DNA of 64,000 nt from Christiangramia echinicola DSM 19838 (GCF_000423065.1 NZ_KE383973.1:95141-159140); one strand, 5' to 3'; shown: positions 36,180 through 45,466, counted from the stretch's first letter. Notes: generated by a model from the letters alone, not told the origin. Numbers and translations are program-made.

Positions 36180-37601
36180 ATGAGATCATTTTTTATAGCC
36201 ATTATTCTGCTTTTTTCTGGAATATCTATTTCTGCACAAACCAATTCAATTGACGATTCTCTAAATATTAGAAAGATCTATGACATGTCTTTACTAAATG
36301 GTAAAAGCTATGCCTGGTTAGATCATTTATCAAATGAAATTGGTGGTCGACTTTCAGGATCCCATGGAGCTGAACAGGCCGTGGAATATACAAAGGCAGA
36401 ATTGGAAAATCTAGGACTGGATAAGGTTTGGTTGCAACCGGTCATGGTTCCTAAATGGACTCGTGGAGAAAGAGAATTTGCTTATGTACAAACTGCTCCA
36501 GGAGAAACAAGAAATTTAAACATCACGGCTTTAGGTGGATCTATCGCGACATCTGCCGGAGGTACAAAAGCCAAAGTGATCGAGGTTCAGGGGATTGAAC
36601 AGCTAAAGGAATATGGACGTGAGAATATTGAAGGAAAGATCGTTTTTTATAACAGGCCAATGCGTGCGGATCATATCCAGACTTTTGAAGCTTATGGTGG
36701 CTGCGTTGATCAGAGATATTCTGGTGCCGAAGAAGCAGCAAAATACGGTGCAGTAGGCGTGATCGTGAGGTCAATGAATTTAAGAATGGACGATTTACCT
36801 CACACTGGTGCGATGAGCTATGGAGATTTACCAAATGATCAAAGAATTCCAGCAGCAGCAGTATCAACTAACGATGCTCAATATCTAAGTGGAATGTTGA
36901 AGATTCAAAATGACCTGGATCTATATTTTAAAATGAGTTGTGAAATACACGAGGATGTTCAGTCTTATAATGTGATTGGAGAGATCACTGGTTCAAAATA
37001 CCCTAATGAGATCATGATCGTAGGAGGTCATCTCGATTCCTGGGATCTAGGAGATGGGTCTCATGATGACGGAGCAGGTGTGGTTCAGTCTATGGAAGTA
37101 TTAAGATTATTAAAGGAAACGGGGTATGAACCTAAAAGAAGTATTAGAGTAGTACTTTTTATGAATGAGGAAAATGGACTAAGAGGAGGTAACAAATATG
37201 CTGAAGTTGCTAAGTTAAAATCTGAAGACCATGTATTTGCTTTAGAAAGTGATGCCGGTGGATTTACACCAAGAGGTTTTGGCATAACAGCAAATGATAC
37301 TCAATTTAAAAAGATCCTGTCCTGGAAAAGGCTTTTTAAGCCTTACCTGATCCATTATTTTGAAAGAGGCGGTGGTGGAGCAGATATTAATCCTTTAAAA
37401 GGTGGAAACATGGTTCTTGCCGGTTTAAGACCAGATTCTCAGCGATACTTTGATTATCATCATGCGGCTAATGATACGTTTGACAAGGTGAATAAAAGGG
37501 AACTTGAATTAGGTGCTGCCACGATGACTTCCCTGATATATCTGGTAGATAAGTACGGTCTGGATAATATCAATAATGAAACGGTAGAGATGCCCGACTA
37601 G
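36180..37601 (+). CDS. M28 family zinc metallopeptidase, exported
   Basis: The 473-residue precursor starts with a signal peptide (MRSFFIAIILLFSGISISAQ). It contains a PA-like insert (about residues 115-245) and the M28 catalytic domain with metal ligands in GGHLDSWDLGDGSHDDGAG (His and Asp), the NEENG Glu pair, ESDAGG and a final YHHAANDTFD His. It resembles carboxypeptidase Q and aminopeptidases acting on dipeptides in the periplasm. It is monocistronic and lies between PPK2 and the MATE exporter. Confidence 0.9.
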   Translation: MRSFFIAIILLFSGISISAQTNSIDDSLNIRKIYDMSLLNGKSYAWLDHLSNEIGGRLSGSHGAEQAVEYTKAELENLGLDKVWLQPVMVPKWTRGEREFAYVQTAPGETRNLNITALGGSIATSAGGTKAKVIEVQGIEQLKEYGRENIEGKIVFYNRPMRADHIQTFEAYGGCVDQRYSGAEEAAKYGAVGVIVRSMNLRMDDLPHTGAMSYGDLPNDQRIPAAAVSTNDAQYLSGMLKIQNDLDLYFKMSCEIHEDVQSYNVIGEITGSKYPNEIMIVGGHLDSWDLGDGSHDDGAGVVQSMEVLRLLKETGYEPKRSIRVVLFMNEENGLRGGNKYAEVAKLKSEDHVFALESDAGGFTPRGFGITANDTQFKKILSWKRLFKPYLIHYFERGGGGADINPLKGGNMVLAGLRPDSQRYFDYHHAANDTFDKVNKRELELGAATMTSLIYLVDKYGLDNINNETVEMPD

Positions 37602-37659
37602 ACTATTTCATCTCTTAAAGAATTTATAGTTTATCGCTTTCAAAGAAATCTAAAGAGGC

Positions 37660-37667
37660 TACCTTTG
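37660..37667 (+). promoter_or_regulatory. Possible -7 element for the MATE gene
   Basis: TACCTTTG fits TAnnTTTG, 19 bases before the TTG start of the MATE gene. No -33 match is evident. Confidence 0.3.
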
Positions 37668-37685
37668 CAGACTTAAAATTTAGTT

Positions 37686-39047
37686 TTGCAATTTTCGGCA
37701 TATACCAAAGAATTCGGAAAAAATCTTAATATCGCATATCCTGTAATGCTTGGCCAGTTGGGTCATGTCATGGTAGGATTGGTAGATAATTTAATGATTG
37801 GGCAGTTAGGAGCTGCTCCTCTTGCCGCAGTTTCTCTGGGTAATGCTTTGGTGTTTATCGCCATGTCTATGGGAATAGGTTTCTCATTCGCTATCACTCC
37901 ATTAATTGCTGAAGCCGATGGTGCCGATGATCTTGAGGGCGGGAGAAGTTACTTTCATCATGGGCTTATTCTAAGCACTATTAATGGATTGTTGCTGTTC
38001 ATTTTGTTATTAATTGCGAAACCGCTTCTGTATTATTTGGATCAGCCGGCTGAGGTGGTTGAACTAGCTGTTCCCTATCTTAATATTGTTGCTCTTTCTA
38101 TGTTACCCTTAATGGCATTTCAGGCATTTAAGCAATTCGCAGATGGGCTGTCTCAAACTCGCTACGCCATGTATGCAACCTTACTGGCAAATATTGTAAA
38201 TGTAGTATTCAATTATTTACTCATCTACGGGATATGGGTTTTTCCAAGACTGGAACTTGAAGGAGCCGCCTGGGGAACTTTGATCTCCAGATTCTTTATG
38301 CTATGGTTCATTTGGGAGATCTTAAGAAGGAAATCCAAATTTGTGGAATATTTCAAATGGTCTAAAAAGGAAATGCTGAAATGGTCAATTTTTAAGCGAA
38401 TCCTATCACTTGGTTTTCCAACTGCTTTACAAATGCTTTTTGAAGTGGCCATTTTTACGGCAACCGTATTTTTAGCCGGAAATCTAGGGACGAATCCGCA
38501 GGCAGCGAATCAAATAGCCTTAAACCTCGCCTCCATGACCTTTATGATCGCGGTTGGTCTTGGTGTTACTGCAACCATTAGAGTAGGAAATCAGGTGGGA
38601 TTAAGAGCCTATAGAGAGTTAAGAAGAATAAGTTTTTCGATCTTTTTACTGGTCTTTCTTATAATGGCTGTTTTTGCTCTATTGTTTATTTTGCTAAAAG
38701 ATATTTTGCCAGCGTTTTATATAGACAATTTTGAGGTAGTAAGCCTGGCCGCGCAGCTATTGATCATTGCAGCGATATTTCAACTAAGTGACGGAATGCA
38801 GGTAGTGATACTTGGCGCATTAAGAGGTTTACAGGATGTTAAGATCCCTACGGTGATCTGTTTCATTGCTTACTGGATCATTGGTTTCCCGGTAAGTTAC
38901 TATTTTGGACAGGCAGAAAGATTGGGAAGTATGGGTATATGGCTTGGTTTACTGGCAGGCTTGACATCCTCTGCAATATTACTATATTTCCGTTTTAATT
39001 ATTTGACCAGAAAACTAATTCGAACCAAAGAAACATTAATAGCATAA
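37686..39047 (+). CDS. MATE family multidrug exporter
   Basis: The 453-residue inner-membrane protein has 12 helices. PVMLGQLGHVMVGLVDNLMIGQLG near residues 22-45 is the classic NorM N-terminal repeat, and the second half repeats it (LGFPTALQMLFEVAIFTAT). It exports cationic drugs or metabolites by proton or sodium antiport. The start is TTG (37686); the next Met is at residue 22 inside helix 1, so TTG is needed. The downstream 76-aa gene starts 11 bases later, suggesting a three-gene operon with PAP2. Confidence 0.9.
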   Translation: MQFSAYTKEFGKNLNIAYPVMLGQLGHVMVGLVDNLMIGQLGAAPLAAVSLGNALVFIAMSMGIGFSFAITPLIAEADGADDLEGGRSYFHHGLILSTINGLLLFILLLIAKPLLYYLDQPAEVVELAVPYLNIVALSMLPLMAFQAFKQFADGLSQTRYAMYATLLANIVNVVFNYLLIYGIWVFPRLELEGAAWGTLISRFFMLWFIWEILRRKSKFVEYFKWSKKEMLKWSIFKRILSLGFPTALQMLFEVAIFTATVFLAGNLGTNPQAANQIALNLASMTFMIAVGLGVTATIRVGNQVGLRAYRELRRISFSIFLLVFLIMAVFALLFILLKDILPAFYIDNFEVVSLAAQLLIIAAIFQLSDGMQVVILGALRGLQDVKIPTVICFIAYWIIGFPVSYYFGQAERLGSMGIWLGLLAGLTSSAILLYFRFNYLTRKLIRTKETLIA

Positions 39048-39057
39048 TAACATATAT

Positions 39058-39288
39058 ATGGAACTTCCAAAGTTTATACTAGGCGATAATACAGATTTTC
39101 CGGAATCTATTTTCGTGATTCATACAGAATTCCCTCGTTTTATTATTGACCTGAAAGATGATGAGGTAGAGTGGCTCGAAGATTTCGATAAAGAAGACGA
39201 GAAAGAATTATCCAGCGAGACTGAAGGTTTGATCATTCAGGCGAGTGAGTTTTACGATCGTGAGGTAAACCGATACGAAGACGACTAA
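39058..39288 (+). CDS. Small acidic conserved protein
   Basis: This 76-residue, strongly acidic protein starts MELPKFILGDNTDFPESIFVIHTEFPRF. The middle contains DDEVEWLEDFDKEDEKEL. Function unknown; the tight packing (11 bases after MATE, PAP2 starting at the very next base) and the folded N-terminal look argue it is a real gene. Proteins of this kind occur beside PAP2 genes in other flavobacteria as far as I recall, which is not verified here. Confidence 0.7.
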   Translation: MELPKFILGDNTDFPESIFVIHTEFPRFIIDLKDDEVEWLEDFDKEDEKELSSETEGLIIQASEFYDREVNRYEDD

Positions 39289-39873
39289 ATGGAAAAATTA
39301 GCCGAATTAGACAGGGAACTTTTTTTATTTCTGAATAATCTTGGTTCAGAGCCATGGGACTGGTTATGGGTCGCAATAAGCGATAAATGGATGGCCATCC
39401 CACTTTATGCATTATTGCTCTATCTGATATTCAGAAAATTTGGATGGAAACCAACTTTGATCACCATGGTAGTGGTGACTTTATTGATCACAGCAACAGA
39501 TCAGCTTGCAAATTTATTCAAGCACGGTTTTGAAAGACCAAGGCCATGCCGGCAGGAAGGAGTTATGGAATATGCCAGGTTCGTAGCTGAAAGATGTGGT
39601 AGATTTGGTTATTTCTCAGCTCATGCTGCCAACTCAACAGGAGTTGCAGTATTCCTGAGCTTGTTATTTAAAAAGCATTATCCCAAACTTTTCGTATTTC
39701 TACTAATTTGGGCGGTAGTAGTCTCTTATAGCAGAATATACCTTGGAGTGCATTACCCAGGAGATGTGATCACTGGAATATTTATAGGTGCAATTTTTGG
39801 ATACCTGTTTCATTTACTTAGAAAGTATCTCACAGAGAAAATCCTGAAGAAAGACCTAGGCCAGGCTCAGTAA
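39289..39873 (+). CDS. PAP2 family lipid phosphatase
   Basis: The 194-residue membrane protein has about five helices and the three phosphatase motifs: KHGFERPRP (K-x6-RP) near residue 81, FSAHAANS near 105 in place of the usual PSGH, and SRIYLGVHYPGD (SR-x5-H-x3-D) near 146. The catalytic His residues of motifs 2 and 3 are kept. It probably dephosphorylates undecaprenyl diphosphate or phosphatidic acid on the periplasmic side. It overlaps the convergent meaB gene by 18 bases. Confidence 0.88.
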   Translation: MEKLAELDRELFLFLNNLGSEPWDWLWVAISDKWMAIPLYALLLYLIFRKFGWKPTLITMVVVTLLITATDQLANLFKHGFERPRPCRQEGVMEYARFVAERCGRFGYFSAHAANSTGVAVFLSLLFKKHYPKLFVFLLIWAVVVSYSRIYLGVHYPGDVITGIFIGAIFGYLFHLLRKYLTEKILKKDLGQAQ

Positions 39874-40932
39874 ATGCTTCGCAGCAGCGAAGGCGGTAGT
39901 CTTATTATTTTCGATCAAATCAAGCTGCTCATTTAAAGCAGTTTTGATCTTAGGATCCTCATAAAACCTGCTTTTCAAGTAGTCATTGATAGTTTGATAC
40001 ATCCAGAATTTGTTCTGCTCCAGCCTATTATGTTGAAAATATCCATTTTCGTCTACCTTCTTTTTAAACGTGGAGATCATCTGCCAGATATCAGAAACAC
40101 CTTCATTATAAAGTGCGCTGCAGAGTTTTACCTCGGGCTTCCACTCACTTTCTTTTGGAGGATATAAATGTAGGGCTCTATTGAATTCAAGTTTTGCCTC
40201 CCGGGCAGGTTTTTGATTATCACCATCGGCTTTATTGATCACAATGGCATCTGCCATTTCAACAATTCCACGTTTAATACCCTGTAGTTCATCTCCGGCT
40301 CCGGCTAGTTTTAATAATAGAAAAAAATCGGTCATACTATGCACCGTGGTCTCACTTTGGCCCACACCAACAGTTTCGATAAGGATCACATCAAATCCGG
40401 CAGCTTCGCAAAGCAGAATGCTCTCCCTGGTCTTTCTTGCAACACCACCCAAAGAGTCTCCGCTAGGTGAAGGCCTGATAAATGCATTTTGCCTGGTAAC
40501 CAGGTTTTCCATTCTGGTCTTGTCTCCCAGTATACTTCCGTGAGAAACAGAACTACTAGGGTCTACGGCAAGTACAGCCACCTTTTTACCCTTGTCTATA
40601 AGGTAGGATCCAAAACTTTCTATAAAAGTACTTTTTCCAACGCCCGGCACTCCTGTTATCCCTATTCTAATAGACTTATGCGCGTGCGGTAAAGCACCTT
40701 CAATTAGAAATTCAGCCTGTTTTTGATGAGATTTTTGATTGCTTTCTACTAATGTGATTCCTCTTCCTAAAGCTGTTTTATTACCCTTTAGCAGGTCTTT
40801 CAGTAGATCCTGCTCAGAGGATCTATTCTTTCTGAAATTCCTGATCTTTTTAGCAGATTCCGGATTTACATTACCTGAAGTAGGTTTACTTTCAGACTCG
40901 CTCAAGGCCGATTTTTGCTGTTCTTTACTCAA
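39856..40932 (-). CDS. meaB: Methylmalonyl-CoA mutase-associated GTPase MeaB
   Basis: MeaB gates cobalamin loading into, and protects, methylmalonyl-CoA mutase. The 358-residue protein has a lysine-rich N-terminal extension, P-loop GVPGVGKST at 94-102, AVDPSSSVSHGSILGDKTRM (switch/base region), ETVGVGQSE (switch 2) and VINKADGD as the guanine-specific NKxD. IcmF carries its own G domain, so a stand-alone MeaB implies that a separate methylmalonyl-CoA mutase exists elsewhere in the genome. It converges on PAP2. Confidence 0.93.
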   Translation of the reverse strand: MSKEQQKSALSESESKPTSGNVNPESAKKIRNFRKNRSSEQDLLKDLLKGNKTALGRGITLVESNQKSHQKQAEFLIEGALPHAHKSIRIGITGVPGVGKSTFIESFGSYLIDKGKKVAVLAVDPSSSVSHGSILGDKTRMENLVTRQNAFIRPSPSGDSLGGVARKTRESILLCEAAGFDVILIETVGVGQSETTVHSMTDFFLLLKLAGAGDELQGIKRGIVEMADAIVINKADGDNQKPAREAKLEFNRALHLYPPKESEWKPEVKLCSALYNEGVSDIWQMISTFKKKVDENGYFQHNRLEQNKFWMYQTINDYLKSRFYEDPKIKTALNEQLDLIENNKTTAFAAAKHLLSLA

Positions 40933-41035
40933 AATAGGGTGGAATATTTATGACAAATTTATGAATTGCTGTTTCAGGCATCATTAAATGCTTGGTATAT
41001 TGAAACAAACTAAATTACTTAAATTATTTTACGCA

Positions 41036-41461
41036 ATGAAGAATTTATATAAAACTAAAGTAACTACACATGGTGGTCGTAACGGTCGCACACGTAGTGA
41101 AGATGGTATAATAGATATGGAACTTAAAATGCCTAAGAGTATGGGCGGTGAAGGTGGAGATTACTCCAATCCTGAGCAACTCTTCGGGGCTGGTTACTCT
41201 TCATGTTATGGAAGTGCTTTAGAAGTTGTTGCTAAAAAGCATAAAGTAGACCTTGGAGATTATAGCGTTACTGCGGTAGTTAAGCTTGGGCAAACCGAAT
41301 CTGGTAACCTTCAACTTTCAGTAACCCTGGATTCATATATTCCAGGAGTAGATGTAGAGACTGGTGAGAAACTGGTAAACGAAGCTCACGAGATCTGTCC
41401 TTATTCAAGGGCAACAAGAGACAATATAGACGTTACTTTAAACTTACTTCTAGACGAGTAA
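41036..41461 (+). CDS. Ohr/OsmC family peroxidase
   Basis: The 141-residue protein reduces organic hydroperoxides through two cysteines: GYSSCYGSAL (Cys near residue 61) and HEICPYSRAT (Cys near residue 125), the Ohr pattern. The start at ATG 41036 (MKNLYKTKVTTHGGRNG) fits the family; the frame also opens 16 codons earlier but that part has no family match. meaB is divergent; the downstream convergent gene is DUF2911. Confidence 0.88.
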   Translation: MKNLYKTKVTTHGGRNGRTRSEDGIIDMELKMPKSMGGEGGDYSNPEQLFGAGYSSCYGSALEVVAKKHKVDLGDYSVTAVVKLGQTESGNLQLSVTLDSYIPGVDVETGEKLVNEAHEICPYSRATRDNIDVTLNLLLDE

Positions 41462-41472
41462 TTTTATTCAAA

Positions 41473-42060
41473 TTATTGATCTGGAGAGGTGCTAATTTGC
41501 GCCTCTTCTTTTTTTATAGGTACTCTAACACTGGTGTTATCCCAGGCGAGTATCATACTTACAAATTCACCTTTTTCCTCAAATAGAATGGTGAATTGTT
41601 CCAGGCTTGTATCAATTTCCTCTACTGGTCTTTCCAGTACCAGAGAATCAAACCGGGGATCACGGTAAGCTTCTTCATCCAGGTTTATTCCCCACGGATA
41701 CATTTTAGAATTGAAAATAACTTTCCAGCTATCTGCCATTGGTATCGTCCACAATGTGTATTTTCCCGCTTTTAATTCACTGCCATCAACGAGTATATCC
41801 TTATTGGTTTCAAAAGTTGTTGCTTCGTTGGCTCCCGTTCTCCACACTTCATTATAAGGGACAAGATTCCCGAATATTTCGCGCTCCTTTTTATAGGGAC
41901 GATTATAAAAAACTTCAAGTTCCAATCCCTTTTTCTGGTAGGTTAAAGTATCTTCAGGACTGTGAGCTTTTGTAGTATATCTTAAGACAAAACCTACCAG
42001 CAGACCAATAAAGATTATGGCTCCACCAATTTTCAGTATAAGCTTTGTATTTCGGCTCAT
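41473..42060 (-). CDS. DUF2911 protein, membrane-anchored
   Basis: The 195-residue protein has an N-terminal membrane helix (LILKIGGAIIFIGLLVGFVL) and a periplasmic DUF2911 domain: PYNEVWRTGANEATTFETNKD, then LKAGKYTLWTIPMADSWKVIFN, where the RTGANE and GKYTLWTIP stretches are highly conserved in the family. Its function is unknown. Its C-terminal codons overlap a terminator-like hairpin of the convergent ohr gene. Confidence 0.82.
   Translation of the reverse strand: MSRNTKLILKIGGAIIFIGLLVGFVLRYTTKAHSPEDTLTYQKKGLELEVFYNRPYKKEREIFGNLVPYNEVWRTGANEATTFETNKDILVDGSELKAGKYTLWTIPMADSWKVIFNSKMYPWGINLDEEAYRDPRFDSLVLERPVEEIDTSLEQFTILFEEKGEFVSMILAWDNTSVRVPIKKEEAQISTSPDQ
41484..41516 (+). terminator. 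Possible terminator of the Ohr gene inside the DUF2911 3' end
   Basis: AGAGGTGC and GCGCCTCT pair (one G-T) around TAATTT and are followed by TCTTTTTTT. The hairpin lies 23 bases past the ohr stop codon, within the last codons of DUF2911. Confidence 0.5.
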
Positions 42061-42228
42061 GTTTTTTGAATTAGCTTTTCAAATACCCGGCCAGAACGAA
42101 ATGATCAGCCGATTATTGTCATTAAATGTATGAATATGTATTGAATCTGAAATTTTTTTCGGAATTTCTGCAACGCGAGACTTTTCGTTTCGTCTTTAAA
42201 GTGAACTAACCCATCAAAAACTAAAAAA

Positions 42229-42774
42229 TTGATACAGCATAAGCTAATAGAAGCTTGTAAGCAGAACAGCCGGAGGGCTCAACTAAAGCTGTACAACAAA
42301 TATTGTGACGGGATGTATTATGTCGCCTTAAGATTCATGAAAGATTCTATGGAGGCAGAGGATGCAATGCAGGAAGCATTTATTAAGGCATTCGCAAAAT
42401 TACATCAATTTAATGGCGAGGTTACCTTCGGGGCCTGGTTAAAAAGGATCGTCATCAATAAGTGTTTAGATAAGTTGAAAGCTAAGAAACTGGAACTGGT
42501 TGCAATTAACGAACAAACGCTGGGAACGGAGGAAGATGAGAATAACTGGCAGGTTGAAGACGGAATTGGTGTGGAAGAGGTTAAAGAAAAAATGGAAAAT
42601 CTACCCGAGAAGTATAAGTATCCTTTGATGCTTTATCTGGTAGAAGGTTATGATCATGAGGAAATTAGTGAAATATTGAATATAACACAGGTAGCCTCGC
42701 GCACATTAGTACATAGAGGAAAGAAAAAACTACAGGAAGAACTTAAAACATTAAGCAATGGGACAGGATATTAG
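42229..42774 (+). CDS. ECF-type RNA polymerase sigma factor
   Basis: The 181-residue protein has sigma region 2 (YYVALRFMKDSMEAEDAMQEAFIKAF and TFGAWLKRIVINKCLDKLK) and region 4 (LPEKYKYPLMLYLVEGYDHEEIS with an HTH). It lacks region 3, as in ECF sigmas. The start appears to be TTG (42229), since the first ATG falls inside region 2. It overlaps the next gene by 17 bases. Upstream is a 168-bp gap after the divergent DUF2911 gene. Confidence 0.88.
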   Translation: MIQHKLIEACKQNSRRAQLKLYNKYCDGMYYVALRFMKDSMEAEDAMQEAFIKAFAKLHQFNGEVTFGAWLKRIVINKCLDKLKAKKLELVAINEQTLGTEEDENNWQVEDGIGVEEVKEKMENLPEKYKYPLMLYLVEGYDHEEISEILNITQVASRTLVHRGKKKLQEELKTLSNGTGY

Positions 42775-43372
42775 AGAAATGTTTCGAAATGAGGAGCATG
42801 TGGGAAAAGAAAAGCTTAGCAGGGGGCATCAAAAAAGGTTTGAAGCTAAATTGAATGAAGCTTTACCGGTTAAGCGCAAGAAAAGGAATTTAAGCAGTTT
42901 CCTTCAAATAGCTGCTGTAATTGTTGTAGCCCTGGGAATTGGTGCATTTTTCCTGTTCAATAATGGAGATAACCCGATTCAGAATACAAATCAGATAGTT
43001 GAAACTCCAACTGAAGAACCTGTGAACGAAGCGAATGTTCCAATTAATGAATACAGGTTGAGCGATGTTTCTCCTGAATTTAAAAAGATAGAAGACTATT
43101 ATATGGCAAGTGTAAATATTCAACTTGCTAAACTGGATATGACCCCAGAGAACAAAGAACTTATAGATGCATTTATGAAGAAGCTGGAAACCCTGAATCA
43201 AGAATATATCGCATTGAATGCGGAAATTCAGGATACCGGTATTAATGAAGAAACTGTTGAGGCTATGATCGCGAACTTACAGCTGAGACTGGATCTTCTT
43301 AAAAAATTGAAAACGAAATTAAACGAAATTGAACAATCAAAAGACAATAGACATGAGAACTATCAAGCTTAA
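42758..43372 (+). CDS. Putative anti-sigma factor, single-pass membrane protein
   Basis: The 204-residue protein has a cytoplasmic N-terminus of about 45 basic residues, one membrane helix (FLQIAAVIVVALGIGAFFLF) and a periplasmic helical part of 135 residues with coiled-coil character. Gene order, 17-base overlap with the sigma gene, and topology argue for an anti-sigma that holds the sigma at the membrane. No zinc (ZAS) motif is visible, so the sigma-binding mode is unknown. Confidence 0.7.
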   Translation: MGQDIREMFRNEEHVGKEKLSRGHQKRFEAKLNEALPVKRKKRNLSSFLQIAAVIVVALGIGAFFLFNNGDNPIQNTNQIVETPTEEPVNEANVPINEYRLSDVSPEFKKIEDYYMASVNIQLAKLDMTPENKELIDAFMKKLETLNQEYIALNAEIQDTGINEETVEAMIANLQLRLDLLKKLKTKLNEIEQSKDNRHENYQA

Positions 43373-44750
43373 ATATGTGATGTTATCACTGCTTTTTATC
43401 ACTGCGGGTAGTTTTGCTCAGACTAAGAAGTTGAGTAAAACCTATAAAACCTCTGCTAATGTGAATGTAGAACTCGATTCCCGTCATACCAATATCATCA
43501 TCGAAAACTGGGATAGGAACGAGGTACAAATAGAAGCTTATCTCGAAGGGGATACAGGTGATAAAGAGAATACTAAGAAATTACTCGACTACTGGAAGCT
43601 CAAAACTTCATCATCTAACGATCGTGTAAGAATTGAATCTGGTGGTGGCACCTATAATATGGACATGGATTTGAATATAGACATGGCCGCACTTGAAGGA
43701 TCTTTATCAGAATTGCCAGATATGTTAGGGCCTTTAATGGAAAATCTGGTTGGGCCTATTCTGAATAATATTGCTGAAAACCCGCTTCCTCCTGGTTTTG
43801 CAGAAGATATGAAGGGTATGAAATTCGATTACGAAGCTTATAAAAAGGATGGCGATAAATACCTGGAAAAATGGGAAGCAGATTTTGAAAAGAAATTCGG
43901 AAAGGAATATGAAGTGAAAATGGAGAAATGGGCTGAAAAAATGGAGAAGAACTCTGAAAAATGGGAGAAAGAATATGAAGTAAAGATGGAAGCTTGGGGT
44001 AAAGATTTTGAAAAAGATATGGAGGCCTGGGGTGAAGAGTTCGGTAAGAAAATGGAAGCCTGGGGTGAGCAATTTGGAAAACAATTTGAAGCTCAGATGG
44101 AAAGTGGAGAAAACCGCGTCTTTATAATGGAAGATGGAAAAGGAGTTAAATCTAAAAAGACAATTAAACTTAAGATCCCAAAAGATGCTAAACTGGAACT
44201 TAATGTTCGCCATGGAGAGCTTAAACTTGGGAGTAATATAAAGAACCTGAAGGCCGACCTTTCTCACAGTCGGCTTTCAGCTAACCGAATCTCTGGAAAA
44301 AACACGAATATAAAAGCGGCTTATACTCCGGTGAAGGTAGCATACTGGGACTACGGTGTGCTTTCTACTGATTTCGTTAAGAATTGTAATCTGGATAAAG
44401 TAGTTAGCATCAAACTGGAATCTAATTCCAGTGACGTTGTGATCAATGAACTTCAGAAAACTGGAGTTCTTGCAGGGTCCTTCGGAAAACTTGATATCAA
44501 AAATCTTGGTTCTGGGTTTGAAACTCTAAATATAAGTCTGGAGAACAGTGATCTGGAGCTGAATGTACCAGATACGGCCTTTAATTTCAATTTTAATGGA
44601 ATGCAAAGTTCAATTAAACATCCTTCAGGTTTGAAATTAAAATCTACCAAGTCTTATGATAATGAGATCCTTAATGGGTACAATAAATCCAGGGAAGGGA
44701 ATTCTAATATCACTATAAAAGCAAATTTTAGTGATGTATTGATAAATTAA
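43353..44750 (+). CDS. Exported adhesin-like protein (DUF4097-like) with 11-residue repeats
   Basis: The 465-residue precursor starts MRTIKLKYVMLSLLFITAGSFAQ (signal peptide). The start at 43353 overlaps the end of the anti-sigma gene. Residues 30-90 and 270-450 look like the beta-helical repeats of DUF4097 (VELDSRHTNIIIENW; NVRHGELKLGSN; ESNSSDVVINEL). Between, residues about 165-250 are a very charged helical stretch with Trp and Phe every 11 residues. The operon with sigma/anti-sigma suggests it is an envelope-stress target or sensor; this is an inference. Confidence 0.7.
   Translation: MRTIKLKYVMLSLLFITAGSFAQTKKLSKTYKTSANVNVELDSRHTNIIIENWDRNEVQIEAYLEGDTGDKENTKKLLDYWKLKTSSSNDRVRIESGGGTYNMDMDLNIDMAALEGSLSELPDMLGPLMENLVGPILNNIAENPLPPGFAEDMKGMKFDYEAYKKDGDKYLEKWEADFEKKFGKEYEVKMEKWAEKMEKNSEKWEKEYEVKMEAWGKDFEKDMEAWGEEFGKKMEAWGEQFGKQFEAQMESGENRVFIMEDGKGVKSKKTIKLKIPKDAKLELNVRHGELKLGSNIKNLKADLSHSRLSANRISGKNTNIKAAYTPVKVAYWDYGVLSTDFVKNCNLDKVVSIKLESNSSDVVINELQKTGVLAGSFGKLDIKNLGSGFETLNISLENSDLELNVPDTAFNFNFNGMQSSIKHPSGLKLKSTKSYDNEILNGYNKSREGNSNITIKANFSDVLIN
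43986..44084 (+). repeat. Three tandem 33-bp coding repeats in the DUF4097-like gene
   Basis: Units start at 43986, 44019 and 44052. Each encodes MEAWG-x2-F-x-K-x (for example MEAWGEEFGKK). Degenerate earlier units (KMEKWAEKMEK) precede it. The 11-residue period suggests a hendecad coiled coil. Confidence 0.85.
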
Positions 44751-44788
44751 AACTTAGCCATTACATTTGGCTCCTTAAGCTGAATGAC

Positions 44789-45466
44789 ATGCAAAGTTTT
44801 TCTGATTTTATTAATGAATTGACGATAGGCTTCACGCCGGTAATAGGAGGGGAGTATAAGAATGAGGATTACGCTTATATAGATCTTTCAGAAAATAATA
44901 GAGATCTACTAAGATTAGAGGTTGCTTCTTCGGAAGCATTTTCCATATTCATAGGGGAGTTCCTGAAGAATAGAAAGGCGAAAGCTGCCTATGGAGGATA
45001 TAATGAACTACGCACCCTTTACAACCGGAGCGAATTATTCAATAATACTGAAGCTAATCGTAATATACATATAGGCCTTGATGTCTGGGTTCCTGCCTTT
45101 TCTGATATTATAAGTCCGTTGTCGGGTACAATCCATAGCTTCAGGGATAACGATAATTTTGGCGATTACGGGCCAACCATCATCCTGGAACATTTAGAAA
45201 AAGGGAGAACTTTTTTTACGCTTTATGGACATCTCTCGCGCAATTCACTAGTAGATCTAAACGAAGGTGACGAAGTGAAAGCGGGTGAAAAGATAGCCGA
45301 GCTTGGAGATTTTGATGAAAATGGTGATTATGCACCACACTTACATTTTCAGATCATGGAAAATATGAAAGGTATTACGGGTGATTTTCCCGGAGTGGTA
45401 AAAAAAGAAGATCTGGACAATTATTTAAAGAACTGTCCAGATCCTAATTTGTTACTGAAGATTTAA
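44789..45466 (+). CDS. M23 peptidase family protein without signal peptide
   Basis: The 225-residue protein ends in a LytM/M23 metallopeptidase domain: H94-x3-D98 (HIGLD), YGH148 and H184-L-H186 (PHLHF), all zinc and catalytic residues present. The first 85 residues are unlike the usual M23 partners. There is no signal peptide or membrane helix, so either it stays inside the cell or leaves by another route; cytoplasmic M23-like domains exist in Bacteroidota beside other enzymes. It follows the sigma operon by 38 bases. Confidence 0.78.
   Translation: MQSFSDFINELTIGFTPVIGGEYKNEDYAYIDLSENNRDLLRLEVASSEAFSIFIGEFLKNRKAKAAYGGYNELRTLYNRSELFNNTEANRNIHIGLDVWVPAFSDIISPLSGTIHSFRDNDNFGDYGPTIILEHLEKGRTFFTLYGHLSRNSLVDLNEGDEVKAGEKIAELGDFDENGDYAPHLHFQIMENMKGITGDFPGVVKKEDLDNYLKNCPDPNLLLKI

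Noticed and set aside
43734-44267. 177-residue minus-strand frame opposite the DUF4097-like gene
   Set aside because: It is the shadow of the Lys/Glu-rich repeats, giving a low-complexity Phe/Leu/Ser protein.
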